Source of the DNA: Prevotella sp.
GTDB taxonomy: Bacteria > Bacteroidota > Bacteroidia > Bacteroidales > Bacteroidaceae
Direction of reading: 5' to 3'
Assembly: GCA_017474515.1 (NCBI GenBank)
Contig: JAFVHN010000046.1
Coordinates: forward strand, 1-33,388
DNA length: 33,388 nt
Shown here: piece by piece, positions 9,114 to 17,224 of the stretch
Position numbering within the stretch: position 1 is the stretch's first letter
Layout: each line of letters begins with the position of its first letter
Position numbers and translations under genes: made by a program
The notes under the pieces: model-generated
The model's database searches: none
The model's input: the letters and a program-made list of their open reading frames with translations, nothing else
Told to the model about the DNA's origin: nothing

Positions 9114-9295
9114 CGATTTGCCGTTTTAGCATGTAAATAAGTAAATCTTTCATGGATAAGCTTTTTACCCTCAGAGCGGCAGGAGCCCCGCGCTCCCTCG
9201 CCACTCTTTGGGACTTTAGGGGTAGGGTGGGGCGTTTTTCTCTTCCTTTTGTTAATTTTAACGGAATAAAGTGTGGCAATGTGGCTAGAAATGCG
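9114..9295. other. Gene-free stretch upstream of tkt
   Basis: Contains a G-rich block around 9225-9237 (GGGGTAGGGTGGGGCG) whose complement resembles the C-rich dispersed repeats near lysS and gpsA. No credible reading frame is present. It may be a third repeat type or a decayed copy. Confidence 0.4.
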
Positions 9296-9303
9296 TATTT
9301 TTG
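9296..9303 (+). promoter_or_regulatory. Bacteroidota-type -7 box for tkt
   Basis: TATTTTTG matches TAnnTTTG and lies 40 nt before the transketolase ATG. The -33 element is not evident. Confidence 0.6.
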
Positions 9304-9343
9304 CATGCAGTATGAATGTACCTAACAAAAAACAATTTTTAGC

Positions 9344-11356
9344 ATGAACGACAACAAGATTATGAACCGGGCTGCGGACAACATCCGCATCCTGGCCGCC
9401 GCCATGGTGGAAAAGGCAAAGTCGGGTCATCCCGGCGGTGCCATGGGCGGTGCCGACTTTATCAACACCCTTTACAGTGAATTCCTGGTCTATGACCCCG
9501 AGAACCCCGAATGGGAGGGCCGCGACCGCTTCTTCCTCGACCCCGGCCACATGGCTCCCATGCTCTACAGCCAGCTGACGCTGATAGGAAAATATACGCT
9601 TGAAGACTTGAAGCAACTCAGGCAGTGGGGCTCGGTGACCCCCGGTCATCCCGAGCGTGAACTGGCCCGCGGCATTGAGAACACCAGCGGTCCCCTCGGA
9701 CAGGGACACACATTCGCCGTAGGTGCCGCCATTGCCGCCAAGTTCCTGAAGGCTCGGCTGGGCAATGTGATGAACCAGACCATCTATGCTTATATCAGCG
9801 ACGGTGGCGTGCAGGAGGAAATATCGCAGGGAAGCGGGCGCATTGCCGGCAACCTGGGACTGGACAACCTCATTATGTTCTACGACGCCAACGACATCCA
9901 GCTGAGCACACGCACCGAGGTGGTGACCAGCGAGGACACGGCAAAGAAATATGAAGCCTGGGGATGGTATGTGCAGAAAATCGACGGCAACGACGTTGAC
10001 CAGATTCGCCAGGCCATCAAGAACGCTCAGGCCGAGAAGGAGCGCCCAAGCATCATCATCGGTCATTGCGTGATGGGCAAGGGCGCCAGGAAAGGCGACG
10101 GCTCGAGCTACGAAAGTAACTGTGCCACCCACGGCGCACCCCTTGGCGGCGACAACTTCGTGGAAACCATGAAGAACCTGGGCGCCGATCCCGAAAATCC
10201 CTTCGTCATCTTCCCCGAAGTAGAGGAACTCTACGCCAAGCGCAAGGAAGAACTGAAGGAGATTTGCCGTCAGCGTTACGCCGAAAAGGAAGAATGGGCC
10301 AAGGGACATCCCGTGCAGGCCAAGCAGATGGAGGAATGGTTCAGCGGCAAGGCTCCCGTCATTGACTGGAGCAAGGTGCAGCAGAAAGCCGGAGCCGCCA
10401 CGCGCGGTGCCAGCGCCACGGTGCTGGGTGCTTTGGCCGAACAGGTGCCCAACATGATTTGCGCCTCGGCCGACCTGTCGAACTCCGACAAGACCGACGG
10501 CTTCCTGAAGAAGACGCACGACCTGGTGAAGGGCGACTTCACGGGAGCTTTCTTCCAGGCTGGTGTGGCTGAGCTCACCATGGCCTGCTGCTGCATTGGC
10601 ATGGCACTCCACGGCGGCGTTATTCCCGCCTGCGGCACCTTCTTCGTGTTCAGCGACTATATGAAGCCCGCCGTGCGCATGGCCGCGCTGATGGAACTTC
10701 CGGTGAAATTCATCTGGACACACGATGCCTTCCGCGTGGGCGAAGACGGTCCCACCCACGAGCCTGTGGAACAAGAGGCACAGATAAGGCTGATGGAGAA
10801 ACTGAAGAACCACCATGGCAAGAACTCGATGCTCGTGGTACGCCCTGCTGATGCCGAGGAGACCACCGTGTGCTGGCGCATGGCCATGGAGAACACCGCC
10901 ACGCCTACGGCCCTTATTTTCTCGCGTCAGAACATCGACATGCTTCCCGAGGGCAACGACTACAGCCAGGCCACGAAGGGCGCCTATGTGGTGGCAGGCA
11001 GCGACGACGACTTCGATGTCATCCTGCTGGCCAGCGGAAGTGAGGTGTCAACACTTGAGGCCGGTGCAAAGCTCTTGCGTCAGGACGGAGTGAAGGTGCG
11101 CGTGGTCAGTGTACCGTCGGAAGGACTCTTCCGCTCACAGAGCAAGGAATATCAGGAGAGCGTGCTGCCCGCAGGGAAGAAGAAATTCGGCATGACCGCC
11201 GGACTGCCTGTCACGCTCGAAGGACTGGTGGGCGCCGACGGCACCGTTTGGGGATTGCAGAGCTTCGGCTTCTCGGCTCCGTACAAGGTGCTCGATGAGA
11301 AACTCGGCTACACCGGAGAGAATGTCTATGAACAGGTGAAGAAACTGCTTGCATAA
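9344..11356 (+). CDS. tkt: Transketolase
   Basis: A thiamine-diphosphate enzyme that moves two-carbon ketol units between pentose-phosphate-pathway sugars in the cytoplasm. At 670 aa it is the normal full length. Visible features are KSGHPGGAMGGADF near the N-terminus, LDPGHMAPMLYS, HPERELARGIENTSGPLGQG, the diphosphate-binding region SDGGVQEEISQG followed by MFYDANDIQLS, the PLGGDNF loop, the central pyrimidine-domain stretch DLSNSDKTDGF, and the C-terminal domain with LASGSEVSTLEAG. The canonical GDG of the diphosphate motif appears here as SDGG, which I recall as usual in Bacteroidota homologues. rpiB starts 2 nt after its stop, so the two pathway genes are probably one operon. Confidence 0.97.
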   Translation: MNDNKIMNRAADNIRILAAAMVEKAKSGHPGGAMGGADFINTLYSEFLVYDPENPEWEGRDRFFLDPGHMAPMLYSQLTLIGKYTLEDLKQLRQWGSVTPGHPERELARGIENTSGPLGQGHTFAVGAAIAAKFLKARLGNVMNQTIYAYISDGGVQEEISQGSGRIAGNLGLDNLIMFYDANDIQLSTRTEVVTSEDTAKKYEAWGWYVQKIDGNDVDQIRQAIKNAQAEKERPSIIIGHCVMGKGARKGDGSSYESNCATHGAPLGGDNFVETMKNLGADPENPFVIFPEVEELYAKRKEELKEICRQRYAEKEEWAKGHPVQAKQMEEWFSGKAPVIDWSKVQQKAGAATRGASATVLGALAEQVPNMICASADLSNSDKTDGFLKKTHDLVKGDFTGAFFQAGVAELTMACCCIGMALHGGVIPACGTFFVFSDYMKPAVRMAALMELPVKFIWTHDAFRVGEDGPTHEPVEQEAQIRLMEKLKNHHGKNSMLVVRPADAEETTVCWRMAMENTATPTALIFSRQNIDMLPEGNDYSQATKGAYVVAGSDDDFDVILLASGSEVSTLEAGAKLLRQDGVKVRVVSVPSEGLFRSQSKEYQESVLPAGKKKFGMTAGLPVTLEGLVGADGTVWGLQSFGFSAPYKVLDEKLGYTGENVYEQVKKLLA

Positions 11357-11358
11357 TC

Positions 11359-11805
11359 ATGGACACCAAAATTATAGGCATAGCCAGCGACCACGCCGGC
11401 TATGCCTTAAAACAATTCGTCAAGCAGTATCTCGTGGAGAAGGGCATGCCCTACAAGGACTACGGCACGTTCACCGAGGAGAGCTGCGACTATAGCGACT
11501 TCGGCCACGCGCTGGCCGAGGGCATTGAGCGCGGAGAGGTCTATCCCGGAATCGCCATCTGCGGTAGCGGGGAGGGCATCAACATGACGCTCAACAAGCA
11601 CCAGGGAATACGTGCCGGACTGTGCTGGATTCCCGAAATTGCCCATCTCATCAGGCAACACAATGATGCCAATGTGCTCGTAATGCCCGGTCGGTTTATC
11701 GACACCGACATGGCGCGCAAAATCATGGATGAGTACTTTGCAACGGCCTTTGAGGGAGGACGCCACAAGCGGCGCATCGACAAGATACCGGTGGCGCAGA
11801 AGTGA
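11359..11805 (+). CDS. rpiB: Ribose-5-phosphate isomerase B
   Basis: Interconverts ribose-5-phosphate and ribulose-5-phosphate, supplying substrate for the transketolase encoded just upstream. At 148 aa it is typical for the RpiB/LacAB family. It shows the N-terminal IGIASDHAGYALK, a central catalytic cysteine loop GIAICGSGEGINMTLNK, and the phosphate-binding RQHNDANVLVMPGRF. The ATG lies 2 nt after the tkt stop, indicating translational coupling. About 40 nt separate it from the following AT-rich gene, which is probably not part of the original operon. Confidence 0.95.
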   Translation: MDTKIIGIASDHAGYALKQFVKQYLVEKGMPYKDYGTFTEESCDYSDFGHALAEGIERGEVYPGIAICGSGEGINMTLNKHQGIRAGLCWIPEIAHLIRQHNDANVLVMPGRFIDTDMARKIMDEYFATAFEGGRHKRRIDKIPVAQK

Positions 11806-11844
11806 GCGCTTTCGCTAAAGGATAAATGAAAAAGATCTAAAAGA

Positions 11845-12828
11845 ATGATTACCATATCAAAAGATAATTTCATAACGGATGAAAAAACCAATTTGGTTTG
11901 TTATTCCAGTCTTCTACCAAAAGATAGCAGTGGATTAACCCCAGAGTTTAGAGAAAGTCTGTATGGTGCATTGCAAGAGTCCGTCAAGGCCATGAAGCAT
12001 TATGACCTTCTCAATACTAAAGATATATGGACCAGAGATTATATGCCAGTACAGTTAACTTCAAATTTGTTTTTGAACTATACCTACAGTCCGGATTATC
12101 TAAGAGACCAAAAGAAATATATCACTAATTGGCTGAAACACAAAGTTCATACACGTCAAATTAAAAAGTTTGATTTGGAATTTGTTACCATACCACTTGT
12201 GCTTGATGGAGGTAATGTTATAAAGGCTATCGACAAATTTGGGAAGCCAACAATCATCATGTGCAATAAGGTTTTGACAGAGAACAACCTATCAAAGGAA
12301 GAACTTACAGAAAGGTGGAATGTTTTTTTTGATGGTCAGATTCATCTTATTCTCATAGATTGGGAAGGTAAAGATGAAAATCCTATTGGACATGCCGACG
12401 GAATGGTGAGGTATATATCTGAGGGCAAGGTTCTTATCGCTAATTATTGTGATTTTGATGATGAAGAACGTTTAACCAAGCCCTTAAAAAAATTCTTCGA
12501 AATTGAACGTCTTCACTTTGGAGATATAGAAGGAATAAAAGGCACCGAGATGTGGAATCTGAAGAAATCAGAGAGTTGGGGTTATATCAATTTCTTACAA
12601 GTTGGTAATCATATCATTTTACCTTCATTAGGTTGGAAGGATCTTGATATAGCTGCTGAACAACAAATCAAGAAAGTGTATGGCCCATCTTTTGAAATTG
12701 AGTCCATAAATTGTGATATGACTGATATTCTGAAGGATCCAGATGATAAAGACGCCAATAGCGGCGGTGGTTTGAATTGTCTGACCTGGACGTTATTTTG
12801 TTCAGAAGTACCATGTTTTATCGTCTGA
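11845..12828 (+). CDS. Agmatine deiminase-family protein (Porphyromonas-type PAD fold)
   Basis: A 327-aa cytoplasmic protein with no signal peptide. Motifs of the guanidino-modifying agmatine deiminase / bacterial peptidylarginine deiminase family are in order: WTRD (W62-D65), LDGGN (Asp121), GHADG (His183, Asp185), and SGGGLNC with the presumed nucleophile Cys312. The expected reaction is hydrolysis of a guanidino group to a ureido group plus ammonia, but the substrate (agmatine, arginine or another) cannot be read off, since the family is divergent and no carbamoylputrescine amidase or antiporter gene is nearby. The gene is AT-rich (30-42% GC in two lines counted) beside GC-rich neighbours, suggesting recent transfer. 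Its stop overlaps a CGTCTGAACTCCT repeat string. Confidence 0.8.
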   Translation: MITISKDNFITDEKTNLVCYSSLLPKDSSGLTPEFRESLYGALQESVKAMKHYDLLNTKDIWTRDYMPVQLTSNLFLNYTYSPDYLRDQKKYITNWLKHKVHTRQIKKFDLEFVTIPLVLDGGNVIKAIDKFGKPTIIMCNKVLTENNLSKEELTERWNVFFDGQIHLILIDWEGKDENPIGHADGMVRYISEGKVLIANYCDFDDEERLTKPLKKFFEIERLHFGDIEGIKGTEMWNLKKSESWGYINFLQVGNHIILPSLGWKDLDIAAEQQIKKVYGPSFEIESINCDMTDILKDPDDKDANSGGGLNCLTWTLFCSEVPCFIV

Positions 12829-12841
12829 ACTCCTAAACCAC

Positions 12842-12895
12842 AAAAATGATAAATGACAAAGGGGTTGTTTCCGCCTTTGTCATTTATCATTTTTT
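12842..12895. terminator. Bidirectional terminator between convergent genes
   Basis: A 21-bp perfect stem (12842-12862 with 12874-12894) surrounds an 11-nt loop, with A-rich 5' and T-rich 3' ends. It can terminate both the deiminase-like gene on the plus strand and the PBP gene on the minus strand. Confidence 0.9.
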
Positions 12896-12916
12896 ATTTA
12901 TCCTCTAGCGAAGCGT

Positions 12917-15397
12917 TTAAAGGTCGTCGAAAGTCACTTGTTTTTCCTCATTCTCCGGCTCCTCACCTTCCTCGAGCGGTGAGATGATTTCGCCGTCGGG
13001 GGTGATGGGGTTGCCGTCCTCGTCGAACAGCATTTCCTCCGTCATCATCGTGGAGTCGTTGTCGATGCTGTCCTTAGGTTGTGGAACATATCCGGCGCAC
13101 TCGTAGAGCGAGGGCATGACGTCGCGGCTCGACGGTTTCTTGAAACGGGCGTGATATTGCTTGAAATCCTTGTTGGTCATCACCGACTGAAGGAAATAGC
13201 CGCAAATGGGCAGGGCCGTCCTGCTGCCTTGTCCCAGTGCCCCGGTGCGGAAGTGTATGCTGCGGTATTCGCCTCCCACCCATGCTCCGCACACCAGTTT
13301 GGGGCTTATGCACATAAACCATGCGTCGGAGTGGTTGTTCGACGTGCCCGTCTTTCCCCCGAAGTCAGTGTCGCGGGCCCCGAAGGTATAGGCGCCGAGG
13401 CTGGCCGACGTGCCGCCGGGCTCGGTAATTCCTCCCATCAGCATCCGTTGCATGAGGAAAGCGCTCTTGTAGGGGATGACCTGTGTTTCCGACGACGGTG
13501 CCACATAGACCTCATGGCCGTCTTTGTCTTCTATGCGCGTGATGACCACGGGCTCCACGTGCAGGCCGTTATAGGCGATGCAGCAGTAGGCGTTCACCAT
13601 TTCCAGGAGGTTTACGTCAGAGGAACCCAGTGCCAGCGAGGGGGCATCCTCCAGCGGACTCTTGATGCCCATGTCGTGGGCGGCGGCAATGATGTTCTTG
13701 ATGCCCATTTCCTGGCCCAGCCTGACGGCCACGCTATTGATGCTCTTGGCAAATGCACTCTTCAGAGGCATGGAGTCGCCGGTGAACGAGCCGTTGGCGT
13801 TCGTGGGCGTCCAAATTTCCGTTTCCTTTTTCTTCTTGTCGTACACCTCCATCGAGATATACTCGTCGCGGCGTTTGTCGCAGGGCGTCAGGCCCTGATT
13901 CATGGCCTCCGTATAGACGAACAGCTTGAACGTGGAGCCGGGTTGCCGCATGGCCGTCACCTTGTCGTATTTCCACGACTTGAAGTCGATGTCGCCCACC
14001 CATGCCTTCACATGCCCCGTGTTGGGTTCCATGGCCACAAACGAGCAGTGCATGAATTTCACCATGTATCGAATGCTGTCGAGCGTTGACATTTCTTTCT
14101 CGATGGTGCCTTTCTCGTAGTCGAAGAGTTTCACCTTGTGCGGCCTTTCCAGGGCTGCCATGATGCTATCGGGTTGTCCGTGGTAGCGTTCCTCAAGGTC
14201 TTTATAAAGTGGCAGCCGCTTGGCAATGCCCTCTATGAAGCCCGGTATGACGCGCTGGCTCTCGTCGCGCCAGGGGTCTTCGCCGTGCCAGTGCTTGTCG
14301 AAGTTGTCCTGCACCTGCCTCATCTGCTTGATGGCGGCCTGTTCGGCATATTTCTGCATCCGCGTGTCGATGGTAGTGTATATCTTCAGGCCGCTGCCGT
14401 CGAGTTCGTAGCCGTTTTCCTGACACCAGTCTTCCAGCTGCTTCGAGATATAGTCCCTGAAATACATGGCCTGCCCGTCGTAGTTGCTTTCCACGCTATA
14501 GTTGAGCTTGATGGGCACCTGTTTGAGCGAGTCGTACTCCGTGCGGCTCAGGTCGCCCCTTCTCACCATGTTGTCCATCACCACGTTGCGCCGTTTCAGG
14601 CTGTTGTCGGGGTTTGAGATGGGATTATAATAGGTGGTGGCTTTCAGCATGCCCACCAAAACGGCGGCCTGCTCGGTAGTGAGCAGCGTGGGCGTGGTGC
14701 CGAAATAGGTCTTGCTGGCCGTCTTGATGCCGAAGGAGTTGGAACCGAAGTCCACCGTGTTGGCATACATGGTGAGAATCTGCTTCTTGTCGTACACCAG
14801 TTCCAGCTTGGTGGCAATAATCCATTCCTTGGTCTTCATGATGAGCATTTTCACCCCGGGAATGTTGCCAAGCAGGCCGGTGCTGTATTGCGTGCGCACG
14901 CGGAACATGTTCTTCGCCAACTGTTGTGTAATGGTGGATGCGCCGCGTGCCTCGCGCCCCGTCACGGCATCCTTCAGAGCGCCCAGCAGGCCGATGGGGT
15001 CTATGCCGCGGTGGTGGTAGAAGCGCTCGTCCTCGGTGTCAACCAGGGCTTTCCAGAAGGCGGGCGAAACATCGCCGTAGGCCACCGGCGTGCGGTTCTC
15101 GTTGAAAAACTTGCCTATCAGCTGGCCGTCTGCGCTGTATATCTCAGAGGCCACGCTCGACGGAGGGTCCATGATGCCCTTGAAGCCCGGCGACTTGCCG
15201 AACAGCCACAAGAAATTGATGTCAACCATGCCCAACCACACAAACACGGCCACGATGAGCGACGTGGCGGCCACCGCGCACTTCGTATACCAGGCGCGCC
15301 CCTTGTATAGCGAGCGATACCACGGCCAACAGCCTGCCACGCCTTTCACAATGCCGCGAAGCAGGCGGCCAACCCAAGAAAAACTGATATGATTCAT
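12917..15397 (-). CDS. Class A penicillin-binding protein (bifunctional transglycosylase/transpeptidase)
   Basis: Polymerises and cross-links peptidoglycan at the outer face of the inner membrane. An N-terminal cytoplasmic segment and one membrane helix (about 40-62) precede the GT51 transglycosylase domain, with Glu122 in TEDERFYHHRGID and GASTITQQLAKNMF. The transpeptidase domain has Ser488-Lys491 in GSTFK, SINS as the SxN motif, and the KTG motif at Lys682 in GGKTGTSNNHSD. The acidic tail is rich in Glu. At 826 aa it resembles PBP1a (mrcA/ponA type). The frame is open to an ATG at 15505, but I chose 15397 because AGGAGG (complement at 15406-15411) and the -7 box at 15430-15437 lie just before it. 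Confidence 0.95.
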   Translation of the reverse strand: MNHISFSWVGRLLRGIVKGVAGCWPWYRSLYKGRAWYTKCAVAATSLIVAVFVWLGMVDINFLWLFGKSPGFKGIMDPPSSVASEIYSADGQLIGKFFNENRTPVAYGDVSPAFWKALVDTEDERFYHHRGIDPIGLLGALKDAVTGREARGASTITQQLAKNMFRVRTQYSTGLLGNIPGVKMLIMKTKEWIIATKLELVYDKKQILTMYANTVDFGSNSFGIKTASKTYFGTTPTLLTTEQAAVLVGMLKATTYYNPISNPDNSLKRRNVVMDNMVRRGDLSRTEYDSLKQVPIKLNYSVESNYDGQAMYFRDYISKQLEDWCQENGYELDGSGLKIYTTIDTRMQKYAEQAAIKQMRQVQDNFDKHWHGEDPWRDESQRVIPGFIEGIAKRLPLYKDLEERYHGQPDSIMAALERPHKVKLFDYEKGTIEKEMSTLDSIRYMVKFMHCSFVAMEPNTGHVKAWVGDIDFKSWKYDKVTAMRQPGSTFKLFVYTEAMNQGLTPCDKRRDEYISMEVYDKKKKETEIWTPTNANGSFTGDSMPLKSAFAKSINSVAVRLGQEMGIKNIIAAAHDMGIKSPLEDAPSLALGSSDVNLLEMVNAYCCIAYNGLHVEPVVITRIEDKDGHEVYVAPSSETQVIPYKSAFLMQRMLMGGITEPGGTSASLGAYTFGARDTDFGGKTGTSNNHSDAWFMCISPKLVCGAWVGGEYRSIHFRTGALGQGSRTALPICGYFLQSVMTNKDFKQYHARFKKPSSRDVMPSLYECAGYVPQPKDSIDNDSTMMTEEMLFDEDGNPITPDGEIISPLEEGEEPENEEKQVTFDDL

Positions 15398-15429
15398 TTG
15401 CGAAACCTCCTTTTTGTACTTTTCGCCTG

Positions 15430-15437
15430 CAAAGGTA
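15430..15437 (-). promoter_or_regulatory. Bacteroidota-type -7 box for the PBP gene
   Basis: On the minus strand this reads TACCTTTG, matching TAnnTTTG, 33 nt before the chosen ATG. The same octamer precedes lysS. Confidence 0.65.
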
Positions 15438-15468
15438 CGGATAAACGAGGGAAATGCAAAATGAAAGC

Positions 15469-15493
15469 TTGCTTTTCTTTTCATTTCCGAGTG
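15469..15493 (-). promoter_or_regulatory. Second copy of the 25-nt upstream box
   Basis: Reverse complement of the box at 694-718 with two mismatches. It lies upstream of the PBP promoter, as the other copy does for lysS. Role unknown. Confidence 0.45.
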
Positions 15494-15509
15494 GGAGTTT
15501 ATCATTTAC

Positions 15510-15740
15510 CATTTAGCGCGGCGCCCTCTTTTGTCAAGATTTTTCAATGATTTTTGATTATCCCATGAGGCTTGACCGCATATTTCGGGGAGAGATTTGG
15601 CAGTTTGAGAGGAGAGAATTGGCAAATCTCTCCCCGAAATTTACCGTCAAACTCGGGGCGATTTGCAAAACGTTGAAATTCAACAACTTACAAAAACGGC
15701 GAAAAATAGTCTGTTTTGTCAATTATTTTTACCAGTTTCC
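15510..15740 (+). repeat. Dispersed hairpin element, copy 2
   Basis: Core arms lie at about 15571-15599 and 15623-15651 with a few mismatches, around a 23-nt loop (15600-15622) containing GCAGTTTGAGAGGAGAGAAT. The left flank has TTTTGTCAAGATTTTTCAA, and the right flank has CAACTTACAAAAACGGCG, TGTTTTGTCAATTATTTTTA and ACCAGTTTCC. Flanks and loop run in the same orientation as copy 1. It lies between the PBP upstream region and tRNA-Ser. Short reading frames across it are by-products of the hairpin. Confidence 0.85.
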
Positions 15741-15944
15741 ACCCATGCCGCTATCCGTCGCAAAAAGGGAAATTATAGAACATGCCTCACTCTTGGAAAC
15801 CTTTTTTTTACGTTTATAAAATTCGAGTTTCGTCTTGCTGCCATCTTGTCCCTCTGCCGGAATGATAATGGGGTGCAAATGATAAAAAACGTTATTAAAA
15901 ATAAAAAAAAGGCCGTTGCTGGCGCTTTTCTCAATAATAACCTG
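15741..15944. other. Gene-free stretch before tRNA-Ser
   Basis: AT-rich spacer with homopolymer runs of T and A. I see no gene or clear repeat in it beyond the hairpin element on its left and the tRNA promoter on its right. Confidence 0.5.
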
Positions 15945-15952
15945 TATCTTTG
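15945..15952 (+). promoter_or_regulatory. Bacteroidota-type -7 box for tRNA-Ser
   Basis: TATCTTTG matches TAnnTTTG and lies 15 nt before the mature tRNA 5' end. Confidence 0.65.
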
Positions 15953-15967
15953 CACCCGATTTTCAAA

Positions 15968-16055
15968 GGAGAGATGCTCGAGTGGCTGAAGAGGCACGCC
16001 TGGAAAGCGTGTATACGTCAAAAGCGTATCCCGGGTTCGAATCCCGGTCTCTCCG
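15968..16055 (+). tRNA. tRNA-Ser(GGA)
   Basis: An 88-nt class II tRNA. The acceptor stem GGAGAGA (15968-15974) pairs with TCTCTCC (16048-16054), with discriminator G at 16055. The anticodon stem CACGC/GCGTG carries loop CTGGAAA, giving anticodon GGA, which reads UCC and UCU. A long variable arm (around TATACGTCAAAAGCGTA) is diagnostic of serine tRNAs, and the T arm contains GGTTCGAATCC. CCA is not encoded. Confidence 0.97.
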
Positions 16056-16068
16056 CAAAGTAAATTTG

Positions 16069-16098
16069 AAACCCGCTGATTTTCAGCGGGTTTTGTTT
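16069..16098 (+). terminator. Intrinsic terminator after tRNA-Ser
   Basis: An 11-bp stem, AAACCCGCTGA (16069-16079) with TCAGCGGGTTT (16083-16093), has a 3-nt loop and is followed by a T-rich tail. Confidence 0.9.
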
Positions 16099-16184
16099 TT
16101 TCTTAAACTAAAGGGTACCCCAGAATATTTATGATTATTTAATACTGAATATTGATGATTGACCGATTTTCAGCCAATCGATAG

Positions 16185-16907
16185 CCAAAAAGGGCAACCC
16201 TTACCAATGCCCAATGCAGGAGGTTCATGTCCCTGACGAAAGAGGATCTTCCCAAAGGACGTAACACCGAGCTGTACCGTGATTTCTGCACCTTTATATT
16301 GTATACCTGCCCGAGTAACAGTACAGAGGTCTTTCAGGACAGTGTTGAGTGGATGAACAGCCAGATTGCCACCTGGGAGGACCATCTGAAGACCAACGAG
16401 AAGCATAAAGTGGAAGCCCACAATAAACGCTCTAATCTGGAATCGAAGAAAAAGGCCCACAACTACTCCTTCGACAGTGGCACGAGTATGTCTTATACCT
16501 CGCAGACTACTGATAACGAAGGCTATGTGCACGACAACAAATTCACCTGCGTATCTGTAGTGTCCAATAAAATTGGGTTTACCGTCAATAGGATGGGCTA
16601 TACGCTGCAGATAGAAAACGAGCTCGGCGGCGGAACTCACTGGGTTGACGGCTGGGAGGAACAAGAGAGCGCAACCTTCGAATATACGTTGAGAGAAGAC
16701 GCCAACACCGAGTCATTGGAAGACTACAACGATGCCATCTCTGTCGATGTCTACGAATATGGCAAATACGGCCCCATCTTCCGCACCATCGGCGGACAGA
16801 CCAGTAAGCCCTACGAGGGCCAGGTGGTCACCAAGTATTATCCCAACTTTGACGCTTTGAACTTTTTTGAAAAAAGTTCAAAGCGTCAAAGTTGGGTTAA
16901 CAAATGA
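16185..16907 (+). pseudogene. Fragment of a larger Bacteroidota protein, truncated at both ends
   Basis: The first ATG with a strong AGGAGG is at 16227 (226 codons), but coding-like sequence in frame (PKRATLTNAQC) runs upstream to a TAG at 16182, so the 5' part of the gene seems lost. There is no signal peptide. The text 'YRDFCTFILYTCPSNSTEVF' and 'YGPIFRTIGGQTSKPYEG' resembles, from memory, a segment of very large uncharacterised secreted proteins of Bacteroidales. The natural reading stops making sense at PNFDALNFF, where a perfect palindrome (16842-16896) begins and supplies an artificial C-terminus. No function can be assigned. It lies directly downstream of tRNA-Ser, a common site for insertion debris. 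It might still be translated. Confidence 0.6.
16842..16896. repeat. Perfect 55-nt palindrome (27-bp arms, 1-nt centre)
   Basis: The arm beginning CCCAACTTTGACGCTTTGAA is repeated exactly in reverse complement around a single central G at 16869. No ordinary terminator has such a short centre and long arms, and no T-run follows. It forms the last codons of the upstream gene fragment. Confidence 0.97.
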
Positions 16908-16913
16908 GAATTC

Positions 16914-16953
16914 GAAAAGCCGCCAGTTTCCATACGGAAGCTGGCGGCTTTTC
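16914..16953 (+). terminator. Terminator-like hairpin
   Basis: GAAAAGCCGCCAG (16914-16926) pairs with CTGGCGGCTTTTC (16941-16953) around a 14-nt loop that can itself pair (TTTCC/GGAAG). The A-run and T-run are within the stem, as in bidirectional terminators. Confidence 0.85.
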
Positions 16954-17059
16954 AAATGTTTCAGATAAAACCGATGATGCTCCTTGAATGAGTGGTTACG
17001 GAAGTTCCACATTGAGGGCCCTGAAACCCTAAAAAAAGCAAAATAGCATATTGTATAAA

Positions 17060-17176
17060 ATCGATATTTTAAATTTGTTAATTGATTTATATCGATATAT
17101 GATTGTTTTTGTCGATAGAGTTTTATTGAATGTCTTTATTTTTACATTCGTAAATAAAAAAGTATCTTTACCTTTA
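17060..17176 (+). promoter_or_regulatory. AT-rich susC upstream region with TATCGATA palindromes
   Basis: ATCGATAT (17060-17067) and ATATCGAT (17089-17096) form an inverted pair, with the palindrome TATCGATA at 17090-17097 and a related GTCGATAG at 17111-17118. Near-consensus -7 boxes TATCTTTA (17164-17171) and TACCTTTA (17169-17176) follow about 50 nt before the susC ATG. A regulator site is plausible but not shown. Confidence 0.4.
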
Positions 17177-17224
17177 TACCCGATTTTTTTTAATTACTTA
17201 ATTATTTACTAAAAACAATCGTTT

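Noticed and set aside
9011-10816. A 601-codon minus-strand frame over tkt and the repeat array
   Set aside because: Antisense to transketolase, and it reads through the 22-bp repeats. No motif, signal or promoter supports it.
15398-15505. 36-codon upstream extension of the PBP gene
   Set aside because: It includes the promoter box and Shine-Dalgarno sequence of the 15397 start, and the residues do not resemble a PBP N-terminus.
15547-15819. A 90-codon frame across hairpin element copy 2
   Set aside because: Encoded mostly by the hairpin arms and AT-rich flank; the other copies do not preserve this frame.
16031-16907. Integrated element using tRNA-Ser as attachment site
   Set aside because: I found no second copy of the tRNA 3' end downstream in the window and no integrase gene; the fragment remains unexplained debris.
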